Shown here: piece after piece, positions 16,775 to 26,027 of the stretch | Layout: each line of letters starts with the position of its first letter | How positions within the stretch are numbered: position 1 is the first letter of the stretch | From: Myxococcales bacterium | Lineage (GTDB): Bacteria; Myxococcota_A; Polyangia; Polyangiales; Polyangiaceae | Reading direction: 5' to 3' | Assembly (NCBI GenBank): GCA_004193285.1 | Contig: SECP01000030.1 | Coordinates: 1 to 64,000, forward strand | DNA length: 64,000 nucleotides | Notes under the pieces: model-generated | What the model was told of the DNA's origin: nothing | Databases searched by the model: none | Seen by the model: the letters and a program-made list of their open reading frames with translations, nothing else | Program-made: the position numbers and the translations under genes

Positions 16775-17530
16775 TTAGGCGCCGCGCGCGACAGTGCCCG
16801 TTTCGGCTTCTTTGACGCCTTTGACGGGCGGAGGATGCGCGGTGGCGAAGAGCGAAGAATACGTGATGCCGGCGAGGGCCGCGCCAACGATGGGTGCGAG
16901 CCAAAAGAGCCAGAGCTGCGTGAGAGCCCAGTCGCCCACGAATACAGCGGGTCCCGTGCTGCGTGCGGGATTGACCGAAAGATTGGTCACCGGGATACCG
17001 ATGAGGTGAATCAGCGTGAGCGCGAGGCCGATGGGAATTGGCGCGAAGCCGGCCGGCGCACGGCTGTCCGTCGCCCCCAGGATGATCATCAGGAAGAAGA
17101 ACGTGAGCACCAGCTCGGTCACGAGCGCCGCAACCATCGAATAACCGCCCGGGGAATGCTCAGCGAAGCCGTTCGCGGCAAAGCCCCCCGCGGTGGAGAA
17201 GCCGGGTGCTCCGCTGGCGATGACGTAAAGCACACCGGCCCCCGCGATGCCGCCGACAACCTGAGCCCCGATGTAGGCCGGCAGCTCGCGCGCAGGGAAG
17301 CGCTTACCCACCACGAGACCAACGGAGACCGCCGGGTTCAGGTGACAGCCCGAGATGTGACCAATGGCATAAGCCATGGTGAGCACGGTGAGGCCGAACG
17401 CCAGCGATACGCCGAGCAATCCGATACCCACTTTGGGAAAGCCAGCCGCCAAGACGGCGCTCCCGCACCCCCCGAAGACCAGCCAAAACGTGCCGATGAT
17501 CTCAGCCAACGCGCGTCGAGAAAGTGGCAT
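16775..17530 (-). CDS. aqpZ: Aquaporin Z family water channel
   Basis: The 251-residue protein has six membrane helices and the two pore motifs NPA at 65-67 (SGCHLNPAVS) and 187-189 (NLSVNPARS), with the aromatic/arginine filter Arg190. It forms a water channel in the inner membrane. It is a single gene on the minus strand, next to the boundary of repeat copy C. The start MPLSRRALAEIIGTF is the family's usual N terminus. Confidence 0.95.
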   Translation of the reverse strand: MPLSRRALAEIIGTFWLVFGGCGSAVLAAGFPKVGIGLLGVSLAFGLTVLTMAYAIGHISGCHLNPAVSVGLVVGKRFPARELPAYIGAQVVGGIAGAGVLYVIASGAPGFSTAGGFAANGFAEHSPGGYSMVAALVTELVLTFFFLMIILGATDSRAPAGFAPIPIGLALTLIHLIGIPVTNLSVNPARSTGPAVFVGDWALTQLWLFWLAPIVGAALAGITYSSLFATAHPPPVKGVKEAETGTVARGA

Positions 17531-17814
17531 GATCGAAAAGGCTACCCGTGAATCGCGCTAGGGCCCAACAAGTATCGCCTTTGCTGAAAGGCTGGGTATT
17601 CGAGGGATGCAGCCCTTGTGGGCAAGGGTGAGGACGGCAGCTTAGGCGAGGTTTGAATACCCTCGCCTACGCGCGCCTCGCCGCAACATGCCGCTTTCGT
17701 CATCGGACGACGGCCCAGGTCTGTGCCGCCCCCCCGCAGCGTACGAGTAACCGGCGCGAACGGCGCAGATCGGCCAAAGCCGCGGGAGGCGACGGAGGAG
17801 CCGCCGAGCGCTCG

Positions 17815-18825
17815 TTACGGCGTGAGGACGGCGCGGAAACGGACTTTGTTGCTCATGACTTTGTTGAAGCCCTCCTCCGCGCGCTCGAGCGGTAGCGTTT
17901 CGATCTGGGGACGAACTCCGGAGAGGGCGCTGAAGCGCATGGTTTCTTCGGAGTCGATGGCGGTTCCGCTTGGCCAGCCTTGGATGCGCTTGCCGCTGAG
18001 CATTCCGAAGGCGGACACGGAGAAGGAGTCGCCCGGGGCGGCTACGAGAAGGAGGGTACCGCGCGGTTTCAACCCGCTCACGATGTCCGAGATGGCGGCT
18101 GCGTTCGGCGCGGTGGCGAGCACCAAGTCAGCGCCGCCTAGTTTTTGCAAGCCCTCGGCCGCGCTTCCGTTGCTCGCGTCCACGTAATCGTGCGCGCCGA
18201 GCTTGCGCGCCAGCTCTTCCTTATCCGCACCGCTGGAAACGGCGACGGTTCGGAAGCCCATGCGCGCCGCGTACTGTACGCCCAAGTGACCGAGCCCGCC
18301 GATACCCTGTACCGCCACCGTGTCACCGGCGCGCGCGCCGCTGTTCCGCAGCGCATTGTACGTCGTGATGCCGGCGCACAAGAGCGGCGCTGCGTCTACC
18401 GCGCTCAGCTCTTCCGGAATGCGAGCGACGGACTCCGCAGGAACGACGGCGTATTCCGCGAACCCGCCGTCGTGACTGATGCCGGTGATCTTCGCGTTTT
18501 CACAGTTGATGAAGTGACCTTTGCGACAGGCGTTGCACTGGAAGCAGTGCCCACCGTGCCAGCCGACGCCCACGCGCTCGCCCTCTTTCCAAGCCGTGAC
18601 ACCGGCGCCGACCGCGTCGATTCGGCCTGCGATCTCGTGGCCCGGAATCCTGGGGAGGACCAAGCCCGGAAAGTGAGCGAACCGGACGAGCGCGTCGCTG
18701 TGGCAGATGCCGCAGGCCTCTACCTTGACGCGGACCTGACCAGGCCCCGGGTCCGGGATGTCTCGCTCGACGAGCTCGAAGGGCGACTTGCCGTCACGCG
18801 CCTGAACCGCTCTCATTTTGCCCAT
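17815..18825 (-). CDS. Zinc-dependent alcohol dehydrogenase
   Basis: The 336-residue medium-chain dehydrogenase has GICHSDALV with catalytic zinc ligands, GHEIAG, the structural-zinc cluster CFQCNACRKGHFINC and the NAD(P)-binding AVQGIGGLGHLGVQYA. It closely resembles AdhP/CAD-type enzymes that oxidise alcohols or reduce aldehydes in the cytoplasm; the exact substrate cannot be read from sequence. The start at 18825 follows a GGAG site 6-7 bases upstream. The 17531-17814 gap holds only a diverged GCAGCCCTTGTGGGC element at 17609-17623. Confidence 0.92.
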   Translation of the reverse strand: MGKMRAVQARDGKSPFELVERDIPDPGPGQVRVKVEACGICHSDALVRFAHFPGLVLPRIPGHEIAGRIDAVGAGVTAWKEGERVGVGWHGGHCFQCNACRKGHFINCENAKITGISHDGGFAEYAVVPAESVARIPEELSAVDAAPLLCAGITTYNALRNSGARAGDTVAVQGIGGLGHLGVQYAARMGFRTVAVSSGADKEELARKLGAHDYVDASNGSAAEGLQKLGGADLVLATAPNAAAISDIVSGLKPRGTLLLVAAPGDSFSVSAFGMLSGKRIQGWPSGTAIDSEETMRFSALSGVRPQIETLPLERAEEGFNKVMSNKVRFRAVLTP

Positions 18826-19049
18826 TTTGTCTCCGTACTGGCGGCGCCAGGAAACGGCGCGGATCCTACCTTGCGCCGAGCGCCCTCGATCGCAATCCCG
18901 TGCGAGCGCCAGTTGCGAATGGGCCCGGAGCATTGGCGTCCGGGCGCGACGAACGCGGGAGCCCATCGGTTATGTCAACTGCTGACGTTGCCCGCCTCGC
19001 GCCGGTGGCAACTGAAGCGTGGGCAAGGACTGCAATCCCAGCCGTCGGT

Positions 19050-19685
19050 TCAAAGCACGCAGCCTTGCTTGATACCGTGCTGGGTCTTGTCGTCGTACTC
19101 GGCCTGAGCGCGGTCCATGCGTGCTTGGGCGAGGTTGGCGCGGTCTTGAAACTTGGCGGTGAGCTCCTGGCACGAGGGCTCCGGTGTGAGCATGGCGAGC
19201 TCGTTACGAAGCGCCGTGGCGTGCTCGATTGAAATCTCGACGTGCCCTTCTTCGTGCGCGGTGAGCGCCTTGAGGAAGCGATCCCACGAGCGCTGGAGCG
19301 CTTTCGGCGCCTGGTCGTGCTCCTGCCACTCCGGTAGGTGGACGACCAGCGACAGCGAGATGGTCGCGTCGCGCAGCCCGCCGCCGTCCGAATACTCCTG
19401 GCAAATGCCTGCCACCGGTATCGTGGACACGGTCATCCCCACCGCCTGCGGATCCGGCCAATTCGCCGAGGCGTGGGCTCGCATGGAGCGAGACAGCTCG
19501 GCCACCGTGCGGCCGCTCACGAGGTATGGCTCGTTGCGACGGGAGATCGCGAGCTCCGCCACTTGCGGCGCCTCCGAGTGCGGCAGCAGCGAGCGCGTCA
19601 CCGGACTGACTTGAGAGCCGCCGCATCCCACCATCCACACTGCCGCCACCACTAGCCAGAGCGCACGTCCCAGCATCTGGCTCAT
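19050..19685 (-). CDS. DUF922-like secreted Zn protease lipoprotein
   Basis: The product is 211 residues, starting MSQMLGRALWLVVAAVWMVGC with lipobox MVGC. ALTAHEEGHVEISIEHA holds an HExxH-type motif (HEEGH), with His further on as in predicted secreted zinc-dependent proteases of the DUF922 group. It is presumed extracytoplasmic and its substrate is unknown. The start is 57 bp inside the gap to the macrodomain gene upstream on the same strand. Confidence 0.75.
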   Translation of the reverse strand: MSQMLGRALWLVVAAVWMVGCGGSQVSPVTRSLLPHSEAPQVAELAISRRNEPYLVSGRTVAELSRSMRAHASANWPDPQAVGMTVSTIPVAGICQEYSDGGGLRDATISLSLVVHLPEWQEHDQAPKALQRSWDRFLKALTAHEEGHVEISIEHATALRNELAMLTPEPSCQELTAKFQDRANLAQARMDRAQAEYDDKTQHGIKQGCVL

Positions 19686-19722
19686 ATTAGCTCGAAATCG
19701 GGCGGGCGCAGTTGCGAGTCGC

Positions 19723-20628
19723 TTAGCGATGAGCCCAGCCGTCCAGCAAGCCAAGCAGGTAGCGGGCCGCCGCCGCGAGATCCGCCTCCGGGTATTGCTC
19801 CGGGTCGCGATTGACGAGCGCTTCCGCGAGCCGTGCCCCCGTAGCGCTCTCCTCGAACCGCGCCTGAAAGAAGCAGTGACCGGTCCAGCTGCGGTGTAGG
19901 TAGAGCCAGGGCGCTTCGTAGAAAACGAACCACCGATCTTCCATTTCGAGCGGCAGCACGCCCTGCTGCAACCAGGCGAACTGAATGGGCGTGTAGACGC
20001 GATCGATGTCGGGTCGGCCGAGCGAGGTGCGCGCGGCCGGCAGTGGCTCAGTCAGGCGGTCCTCCCGGCGTGCGGCGGGTCGCGTCCGCTCTGCGACTGC
20101 GCTCCTCAACTGCGTGGCGTCCGCCTCGCTGAACGCGACCAGCAAGATTTGCTCGAACGCCCCGGCGCCTTCTGGAATTGCGACCGGCAGGAGCGCGGTC
20201 GCGCACTCGTAAGCTGCGATGCGCGCCGCCAGGTAACGCGGGAAGCCGAAGATGCCGGTGCTGATCGCCGGAAACGCGACGCTACGCGCGCCGTGCAAGC
20301 GCGCCAGCGCCAGCGCGGCCCGGTAACAGGATGCGAGCAAGAACCCCTCGCCTTGAGTGCCGCCGTGCCACACGGGCCCGACCGTGTGCACCACGAAGCG
20401 AGCGGGCAGACGGAATGCGGGCGTGATGCGCGCCTGGCCGGTCGGGCAGCGCACGCCTGGGCGCACCTCCGGCAGGGCGCGGCATGCCTCCAAGAGCTCC
20501 GGCCCAGCCGCGGCGTGGATTGCGCCGTCGACTCCGCCGCCCCCGAGCAAGCGCTCGTTCGCGGCATTGACGATCACGTCCGCGCGGAGCTGGGTGATGT
20601 CTCCCGACACGACACGAAGCTCGGACAT
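19723..20628 (-). CDS. Macrodomain protein with extra C-terminal domain
   Basis: Residues 1 to about 165 are a macrodomain of the O-acetyl-ADP-ribose deacetylase type: GDITQLRADVIVNAANERLLGGGGVDGAIHAAAG and FPAISTGIFGFP. From about residue 210 a second region (DRWFVFYEAPWLYLHRSWTGHCFFQARFE) looks like a compact beta-rich domain that I have seen as a separate small protein but cannot name. The macrodomain probably binds or hydrolyses ADP-ribose or its esters. The fusion suggests the C-terminal part acts on or recognises an ADP-ribosylated target. Confidence 0.85.
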   Translation of the reverse strand: MSELRVVSGDITQLRADVIVNAANERLLGGGGVDGAIHAAAGPELLEACRALPEVRPGVRCPTGQARITPAFRLPARFVVHTVGPVWHGGTQGEGFLLASCYRAALALARLHGARSVAFPAISTGIFGFPRYLAARIAAYECATALLPVAIPEGAGAFEQILLVAFSEADATQLRSAVAERTRPAARREDRLTEPLPAARTSLGRPDIDRVYTPIQFAWLQQGVLPLEMEDRWFVFYEAPWLYLHRSWTGHCFFQARFEESATGARLAEALVNRDPEQYPEADLAAAARYLLGLLDGWAHR

Positions 20629-20731
20629 TCGCCGAGTGTGGCGCCGGCACGAGCCTCGAACCAGCCCAGTCGGCGGAGCCGGGCCCGCGTCGTTCGCGCA
20701 CCTTCCTGATTCACGCTAGGCTTCGCGCGCG

Positions 20732-20929
20732 ATGAAGTTTTTCGGAAACATGAAGGGCCGCTGGTTCCTCCCCGCCCTCGCCGCGCTCTCCGTGCTGGGC
20801 ACCGCCGGCGGCTATGCGGCCCACGTCTACGCGTCGCCCGAGCAAGACTGCTGCGCTTCGGGCGCTGCGTGCTGCAAGCCGGGCGCGCCCTGCTGCGAAG
20901 GTCACGAGCACACGCTCGCCCAGCGCTGA
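20732..20929 (+). CDS. Small cysteine-rich membrane-anchored protein
   Basis: A 65-residue product with an N-terminal hydrophobic helix (residues 12-31) and a short outer tail holding four CC pairs or near pairs: DCCASGAACCKPGAPCCEGH. The Cys/His pattern suggests binding of copper, zinc or another soft metal, or disulfide bonding; no family is recognised. There is no clear ribosome site, so this is a moderate call. Confidence 0.55.
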   Translation: MKFFGNMKGRWFLPALAALSVLGTAGGYAAHVYASPEQDCCASGAACCKPGAPCCEGHEHTLAQR

Positions 20930-20943
20930 GCCGCCCTCAACGT

Positions 20944-22329
20944 TCAGTCCGCTACGCCTTCGCGGAGCGCGGCTGGCCGTTCGCGCACGACTTTCAGCAA
21001 AGACTCGTAAGCCTCCTGAATTTCGGACGCGGTGTACTCCTGCCGAGGATCAGCCGCGACGTGAGCCTCCACCTGAGCGTGGTATTTCTTGGCTAGCGCC
21101 TCGAGCCCCGCGCCTTCGTACTTCGTCGCGGTGTCCTTCACGACTTGGATGTACGCGGCGCGGCACGGCTCACTCGTCAGGCAATCCCGAAAGATGCGCC
21201 CCGTCGTGATCTGCCCGTTCGGTTGGTCGTACTGGCGCGAGAGCCTCAGAGGCAGAATGTGCGGCCGACCCGAGTCCCGGTACGGCTTCATCGACATATC
21301 CATGCCCCAGGGCAGCATCACGAACGTCTGAGTCGTTGGGTCTCGGTAGATGCGGAAGTTGTTCGGATAAAAGACGGTGTACGCGTACATGTCCCACTGG
21401 TTCACGGCGGCCTCGGCGGCGGTGAATTTCAAGAAATGGGTCATGTCCAGCTGAGCGCCGAGATCATCCAGGTAGGTCTGCGGTTTGGCGCTGGCCACCG
21501 CCGCGATGAGCGCGATCATGTCCGAGCGATCGTTCGCCTCCTCGTTCGTCTCCAGGTCGAACTTGGTTTCATTGCCGGGTTCGAAGTCCACCTGGCCTTC
21601 TTCGTACAGGTTCCCGTCGTCACTCTCGAACCAGCGGCGCAAGAAGGGTTTGTCCTCCGTCTCCACGTTGGCGTAGAGACCGAAGAGCTCGTCGTTGACG
21701 TAGAGCAGCGCGTGGTTGCAGCGCGGCGCGGGCAAGCCGACCTCACGGAAGAAGTGATGTGCGAGCCGCTCGGCGAGGAAGGTGGGATCTTCGACCATGT
21801 TGTTGAAGGTCATCCGCCGCAAACCATGAAAGCCCTGCTTGCTCACGAACTCGTCGAATTTGAGCTTGAACGCCGCCTTTTCGGCGAGCGAGCGCAAGCT
21901 CCCCTCCCCCTTGATGCGCACCCCGATGTCGGCCACGCGCTCCTCGCCGTAACGGAGCGAGCCGCGCACGTACACGTCCGGATTGGCCTCGAGCGCGCTC
22001 ATCGAGTCGGGTGGCAGCTCCAGATCGAAGCGCGGCACCACGTCTGGGTCGTACAGCTCGCCGCTCGTATCCACGACCGGGACGCCGGGCATGCCGGAGC
22101 TGCCCGCGCTGTTCGTACCGCCAGAGCTAGGCGGAGAGCCGCTGGCTGCCTGCGCGCTGCCCGCGCTCGTCCCGCCAGCGTTGGCCATGCCCGCGGTTGC
22201 CGCGGGGTTAGCGCTTGCTTTGCCCGCCTCGCCGGGGCTGGGCGCGGGTTCTCCGGGCGTGGCACCTTGGCCGCAGCCGGCCGCCGCCGCGAGCACGACC
22301 CAACCCATCCACGGCGCACGGAAGCTCAT
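20944..22329 (-). CDS. CotH kinase-like lipoprotein
   Basis: The 461-residue product starts MSFRAPWMGWVVLAAAAGC with lipobox AAGC; TTG 22368 and ATG 22356 are alternative starts. A Gly/Ser/Ala/Pro linker to about residue 85 is followed by a CotH-type domain: DIGVRIKGEGSLRSLAEKAAFKLKFDEF, FHGLRRMTFNNMVEDPTFLAERLAHHFF and LLPWGMDMSM with its Asp. CotH proteins are atypical surface kinases. Here the protein is predicted to be extracytoplasmic. Confidence 0.85.
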   Translation of the reverse strand: MSFRAPWMGWVVLAAAAGCGQGATPGEPAPSPGEAGKASANPAATAGMANAGGTSAGSAQAASGSPPSSGGTNSAGSSGMPGVPVVDTSGELYDPDVVPRFDLELPPDSMSALEANPDVYVRGSLRYGEERVADIGVRIKGEGSLRSLAEKAAFKLKFDEFVSKQGFHGLRRMTFNNMVEDPTFLAERLAHHFFREVGLPAPRCNHALLYVNDELFGLYANVETEDKPFLRRWFESDDGNLYEEGQVDFEPGNETKFDLETNEEANDRSDMIALIAAVASAKPQTYLDDLGAQLDMTHFLKFTAAEAAVNQWDMYAYTVFYPNNFRIYRDPTTQTFVMLPWGMDMSMKPYRDSGRPHILPLRLSRQYDQPNGQITTGRIFRDCLTSEPCRAAYIQVVKDTATKYEGAGLEALAKKYHAQVEAHVAADPRQEYTASEIQEAYESLLKVVRERPAALREGVAD

Positions 22330-22413
22330 GACGGTTGGGGATGCATCGAGCCCCATCCCACGGATCAAGATTTCTTCATCCTCCCGTCATCAGGAAAATT
22401 GCGCTCACAACGT

Positions 22414-22440
22414 GCCCTCAGTCGCGTGAGGGCGTTTTAG
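22414..22440 (+). other. Terminator-like hairpin in a gene leader
   Basis: GCCCTCA and TGAGGGC enclose a six-base loop and are followed by GTTTTAG, ending 10 bases before the esterase ATG. It lies between divergent genes, where a terminator is not expected, so it may be an attenuator or mRNA leader structure. Confidence 0.45.
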
Positions 22441-22450
22441 TCTCGGCCCG

Positions 22451-23371
22451 ATGCAGAGAGCCCTTCGACTGAGCGCCGCGCTGTGCCTGGTGAGCTGCGC
22501 TCCGGCGCGCGCCGTGCCCGAGCCGGCAGTGGCGGCGCCCGTCGACTCCAGCTCACGCAGCGCCGGGTGCGGCCGGCCCTACGTCGCGCCGGGTGAGCAA
22601 CGACTGCAAGTCGGGGAGCGCACGGGGCAATACCTCGTCTCCCTACCAACGGACTACGACGAGAAGCGCGCCTACCCGCTCGTATTCGCGCTGCACGGCC
22701 GGAACCGAAACCATCGCGATTGTCAGCAAACCGACTGCACCGGCATTCAGAGTGAGCTCGGCGGAAAGGCAGTGCTGGTCTACCCGCAATCCTTGCGCGA
22801 GCCGCTCGACGCGCCGAGCAGCGGGTGGGAGCATCCCGACGAGCGCGACGACAACCTCGCGTTCTTCGATGCGCTATGGGCGAGCATCGAAGCTGGGTAC
22901 TGCATCGACCGCGAGCGCATCGTGCTCGCGGGGAGCAGCTCGGGCGGCACCTTCGTGCACTCGCTAGGCTGCCGCTACGGCGAGCGGCTGCAAGCGATCG
23001 CAACGGTAGCAGGCGGCTTTCCGGAGCCCGAGGCGTGCCGCGGCGCGCCCGCTGCGATCTTGATCCACGGCATCGACGACCACCACGTGCCGATCGCGCG
23101 CGGCGAGCTATCTCGAGAGGCGTACGTCACGCGCTCCGGCTGCCAACCGAGCGTGGCGGCGCCTCTCGCCGACCTGCGCGCGGCGATGCGTCAAGCGCGA
23201 GACGCCAAGCTCGAAGAGGCAAGCTGCGTCGACATCGCGGGCTGTCGCGCTGGCTCGCCGCTGCGCTGGTGCGAGCACAGCTACGGCGGCTACGATGGGA
23301 GCACGCATGGCTGGCCGCCCGTCGGTGGTGAGCTGATTGCGCGCTTTCTGAGCGAGCTTCCCGCGAGGTAG
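22451..23371 (+). CDS. LpqC-like secreted esterase/PHB depolymerase
   Basis: The 306-residue product has a signal peptide (MQRALRLSAALCLVSC) with a weak lipobox. It contains YPLVFALHGRNRNHRDCQ (oxyanion-hole His-Gly), the nucleophile elbow GSSSGG near residue 160, and candidate Asp (HGIDDHHVP) and His (DGSTHGWPP) residues of the triad. This is the feruloyl esterase/polyhydroxybutyrate depolymerase group, likely hydrolysing an extracellular ester. Many cysteines suggest disulfides. Confidence 0.83.
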   Translation: MQRALRLSAALCLVSCAPARAVPEPAVAAPVDSSSRSAGCGRPYVAPGEQRLQVGERTGQYLVSLPTDYDEKRAYPLVFALHGRNRNHRDCQQTDCTGIQSELGGKAVLVYPQSLREPLDAPSSGWEHPDERDDNLAFFDALWASIEAGYCIDRERIVLAGSSSGGTFVHSLGCRYGERLQAIATVAGGFPEPEACRGAPAAILIHGIDDHHVPIARGELSREAYVTRSGCQPSVAAPLADLRAAMRQARDAKLEEASCVDIAGCRAGSPLRWCEHSYGGYDGSTHGWPPVGGELIARFLSELPAR

Positions 23372-23501
23372 CGGTCTAGGGGCGCGGCGGGGCCCACCTG
23401 GTCCGACTTGTCGGGGGTTGAGCTACGTTCGCTCACGCCAAGTCGGTGTCAGGCTCGCTCGTCCGTTGAAAGCGCGCGGTACGACTCGTACATTGCCGAG
23501 C

Positions 23502-25169
23502 GTGAAGCCATTGCTCGGTTGGGGTTGCGCGATGTTGGCGTTGTCCGTCGCGGGTTGCGGCAGCTCGGACCCCGAGAGCCAAGGGGGAACTTCGGGCAGC
23601 GGGAGCGGTGCGAGCTCCAGCGCAGGGTCGGCGGGGACGAAGAGCGGCGGTTCTGGAACCGGTGCCAGCAGCGGTAACGGCGGCGGTAACGGCAATGCCG
23701 GCGGCAGCGGTGGAAGCGGCGCGGCCGGCGGCAGCGGCGCGGCGGGTGACCCCAACGGCGGAGGGCCCGGTCCAGGAGCGGAGTTCGGGCCCACCTACTT
23801 CCGTTTTGGAGTGAACGGCGGCTACTACGGCCCGGGCATCGACCGGCGGGAGAGCTCGCAGCTGTCGTTGGCGGCCGGCGCCAGCAGCCTACGCACGACG
23901 CTACCCGAGTACTACTTGGCCAAGTGGGGCGACGGCATCGAAAAGGAGGACTACGACTTTTACGGAGCTCTGCCGCTCGGCCACCACGCGTGCTTCCTCA
24001 TCGGTCCCACGCTCGCGCACTCTTCCGCACCGGCGGGCACGGAGGACTGGGAGCTCGCGCACTACGCGCCCAAGAACCTCTACGAGCCGATCTTCCTGGA
24101 GGACGGCTCCGTCAATCCGGACAACTACTGGGCGGCGTACGTGGAGCGCGTGGCCAAGACCTACGGACCCTACCTGGACATCTACGAAGTCTGGAACGAG
24201 CCGGACCAGGTCGGCGGCAACTGGCAAGCCACCGCCGCGTGGGAGACGGCTCCCCCCGAGCCGGCGGATTTGATTTGGTGGCAAGACACCGTGTTCGCTT
24301 ACGTTCGCATGCTGCGCATCACGCACGAGGTCGTGCACCGCTTCGACGATTCGGCCGCGGTCACGACCGGCGGTATCGGCTACGGCAGCTTTTTGAGCGC
24401 GCTCCTTCGGTACACGGACGAGCCGAGCGCGGGCAAGGTGACGAGCGACTACCCGGATAAGGCCGGCAAGTACCTGGATATCGTGAGCTACCACTACTAC
24501 CCGGTGTTCGGCGGCGGCAGCTCGGACCGCGGGGTAGACGGTTTGCTGGAGGCGCGCGACGACTACGCCAAGCGGCTCGAGGACGCGGGTGAAGGCGAGC
24601 GACAGTTCGTCGTAACCGAGAGCGGCGCGCCCCGCTACGCGGTCGGGGACTACGTGGGCGGCGAGGAGTACGCCGCCAATTACCTGGTGAAAGCGATGAC
24701 GCTCGGCCACTACGAGGGCCTGCTCGGCATCGACTGGTTCGCCCAAGGAGACGGCGCGGCCGTGGGCGCCTCCACCGATGCGTTCGATTACATGGGGCTT
24801 TACTTCGACTACTCCGAGGTCACGACGGTCGCGGACTCGAAGCGCAGCCCGCAAGGTGACGCCTACGCCTGGCTCGCCGGGTGGCTACCCGGCACCGCTG
24901 CGGATTCGGACGCTCTCGCCGCGCTCGCGTTACCGGCGGCGGTTCGCGGCGCCGCCTTCGCAAAGGGCGACACCAAGGTTTACGTCCTGTGGGCCAAGAC
25001 CGAAGGCGACGAGAGCGCCACCGCCAGCTACGACCTCGCCACCGGCGCCGTGGTCACCGTGCACCGCTTCGAGCTCCCAGGGGGCGGCACGACGGAGATG
25101 CAGTCGCCCAGCGATGGCAAGCTATCGCTCGAGCTCAACGGCACGCCGCTCGTCGTGGTCGTTCCTTGA
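23502..25169 (+). CDS. Clan GH-A-like glycoside hydrolase lipoprotein
   Basis: From GTG 23502 the product is 555 residues, with signal MKPLLGWGCAMLALSVAGC, a Gly/Ser/Ala linker to about residue 90 and a TIM-barrel-like domain. LDIYEVWNEPDQVGG contains the Asn-Glu-Pro acid/base motif, and RQFVVTESGAPR the presumed nucleophile Glu, as in GH39/GH5-like enzymes. A C-terminal beta domain follows. It probably attacks a plant, algal or microbial polysaccharide outside the cell, substrate unknown. It is convergent with the lamin-tail gene. Confidence 0.78.
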   Translation: MKPLLGWGCAMLALSVAGCGSSDPESQGGTSGSGSGASSSAGSAGTKSGGSGTGASSGNGGGNGNAGGSGGSGAAGGSGAAGDPNGGGPGPGAEFGPTYFRFGVNGGYYGPGIDRRESSQLSLAAGASSLRTTLPEYYLAKWGDGIEKEDYDFYGALPLGHHACFLIGPTLAHSSAPAGTEDWELAHYAPKNLYEPIFLEDGSVNPDNYWAAYVERVAKTYGPYLDIYEVWNEPDQVGGNWQATAAWETAPPEPADLIWWQDTVFAYVRMLRITHEVVHRFDDSAAVTTGGIGYGSFLSALLRYTDEPSAGKVTSDYPDKAGKYLDIVSYHYYPVFGGGSSDRGVDGLLEARDDYAKRLEDAGEGERQFVVTESGAPRYAVGDYVGGEEYAANYLVKAMTLGHYEGLLGIDWFAQGDGAAVGASTDAFDYMGLYFDYSEVTTVADSKRSPQGDAYAWLAGWLPGTAADSDALAALALPAAVRGAAFAKGDTKVYVLWAKTEGDESATASYDLATGAVVTVHRFELPGGGTTEMQSPSDGKLSLELNGTPLVVVVP

Positions 25170-25187
25170 GGGCGCGCTCGCCGCGAT

Positions 25188-26027
25188 TCAAGGAACGGCG
25201 TTGTTCGTCGCGCCGGGCGAGGTGAGGATCGCGCCCGTGGACGCGGCGCCGTCCGGAATGCGGCCGAGGGCGTGGCCGTCTCCCACGTTGTTCGGCCCCG
25301 CGTCGTTCGGGTAAGTGAGCTGGTCGAGCAGCACGCCCTTGGAGTCATGCAGGAAGATCACCTCGCCGCCGGCGGAGATGCCCCACTGCACGCCGTCGTA
25401 GCAAGGCGTGAAACCGAAGCAGGTGGTCACGAGCCCGGTGGAAGCCGTTTGCTGTAAGCGGATCACCACGTACCCATCAGGAGCGATGGTCGCGCCGGGC
25501 GGGAGCGTCACGCGGTTGTTCGAGTCGTCCACCACGTAGCAGCCGCCCACGTCCGCTGTCTCCGGGCCGGGATTGTACAGCTCGATGTAGTCGTCGCCGG
25601 AGCCTTGCCCCTTGAGCTCGTTGATGACGACGGCAGTCGGAGGTACCAAAGTGGTCGGCTCGCCGCCCTCTCCGCCTTCTCCGCTCTCTCCGCCGCTGCC
25701 CGCACCGCCGGACGCGGCGCCACCGGCTGGCGGAGCGCCGCCGACCGGCTCGCCGCCGACTCCGCCCGGACCCGACCCTCCGCTCGAGGTGCCGGCTTGG
25801 CTGCTGCCGCCCTGAGCTGCGCCTGCGCCCGCGCCACCGAGCGGCGGCTGCGCCTGACCCCCGGTGCCGCCACTAGCGCCTGCGCCGGCGGTCGCCCCAC
25901 CGGCGCTCGAGCCTGCGCTCCCGACCGGTTCGAGGCCGTCGAAATCCGCGCCGACGACGGTGCTGCACGCGGCGACTGGCAGCGCCCAGACCAAGGTGAA
26001 GCGCGCCCAACTGCGAGTCGTTTTCAT
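25188..26027 (-). CDS. Lamin-tail-domain lipoprotein
   Basis: The 279-residue product starts MKTTRSWARFTLVWALPVAAC with lipobox VAAC. A Gly/Ser/Ala-rich linker (about 35-135) is followed by a lamin tail domain: VVINELKGQGSGDDYIELYNPG, GGCYVVDDSNNRVTLPPG and GYVVIRL. LTD domains are Ig-like adhesion or targeting folds in secreted bacterial proteins. The ATG overlaps the upstream TPR gene's stop by one base (TGATG), so the two are co-translated, within an operon headed by a Ser/Thr kinase. Confidence 0.85.
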   Translation of the reverse strand: MKTTRSWARFTLVWALPVAACSTVVGADFDGLEPVGSAGSSAGGATAGAGASGGTGGQAQPPLGGAGAGAAQGGSSQAGTSSGGSGPGGVGGEPVGGAPPAGGAASGGAGSGGESGEGGEGGEPTTLVPPTAVVINELKGQGSGDDYIELYNPGPETADVGGCYVVDDSNNRVTLPPGATIAPDGYVVIRLQQTASTGLVTTCFGFTPCYDGVQWGISAGGEVIFLHDSKGVLLDQLTYPNDAGPNNVGDGHALGRIPDGAASTGAILTSPGATNNAVP

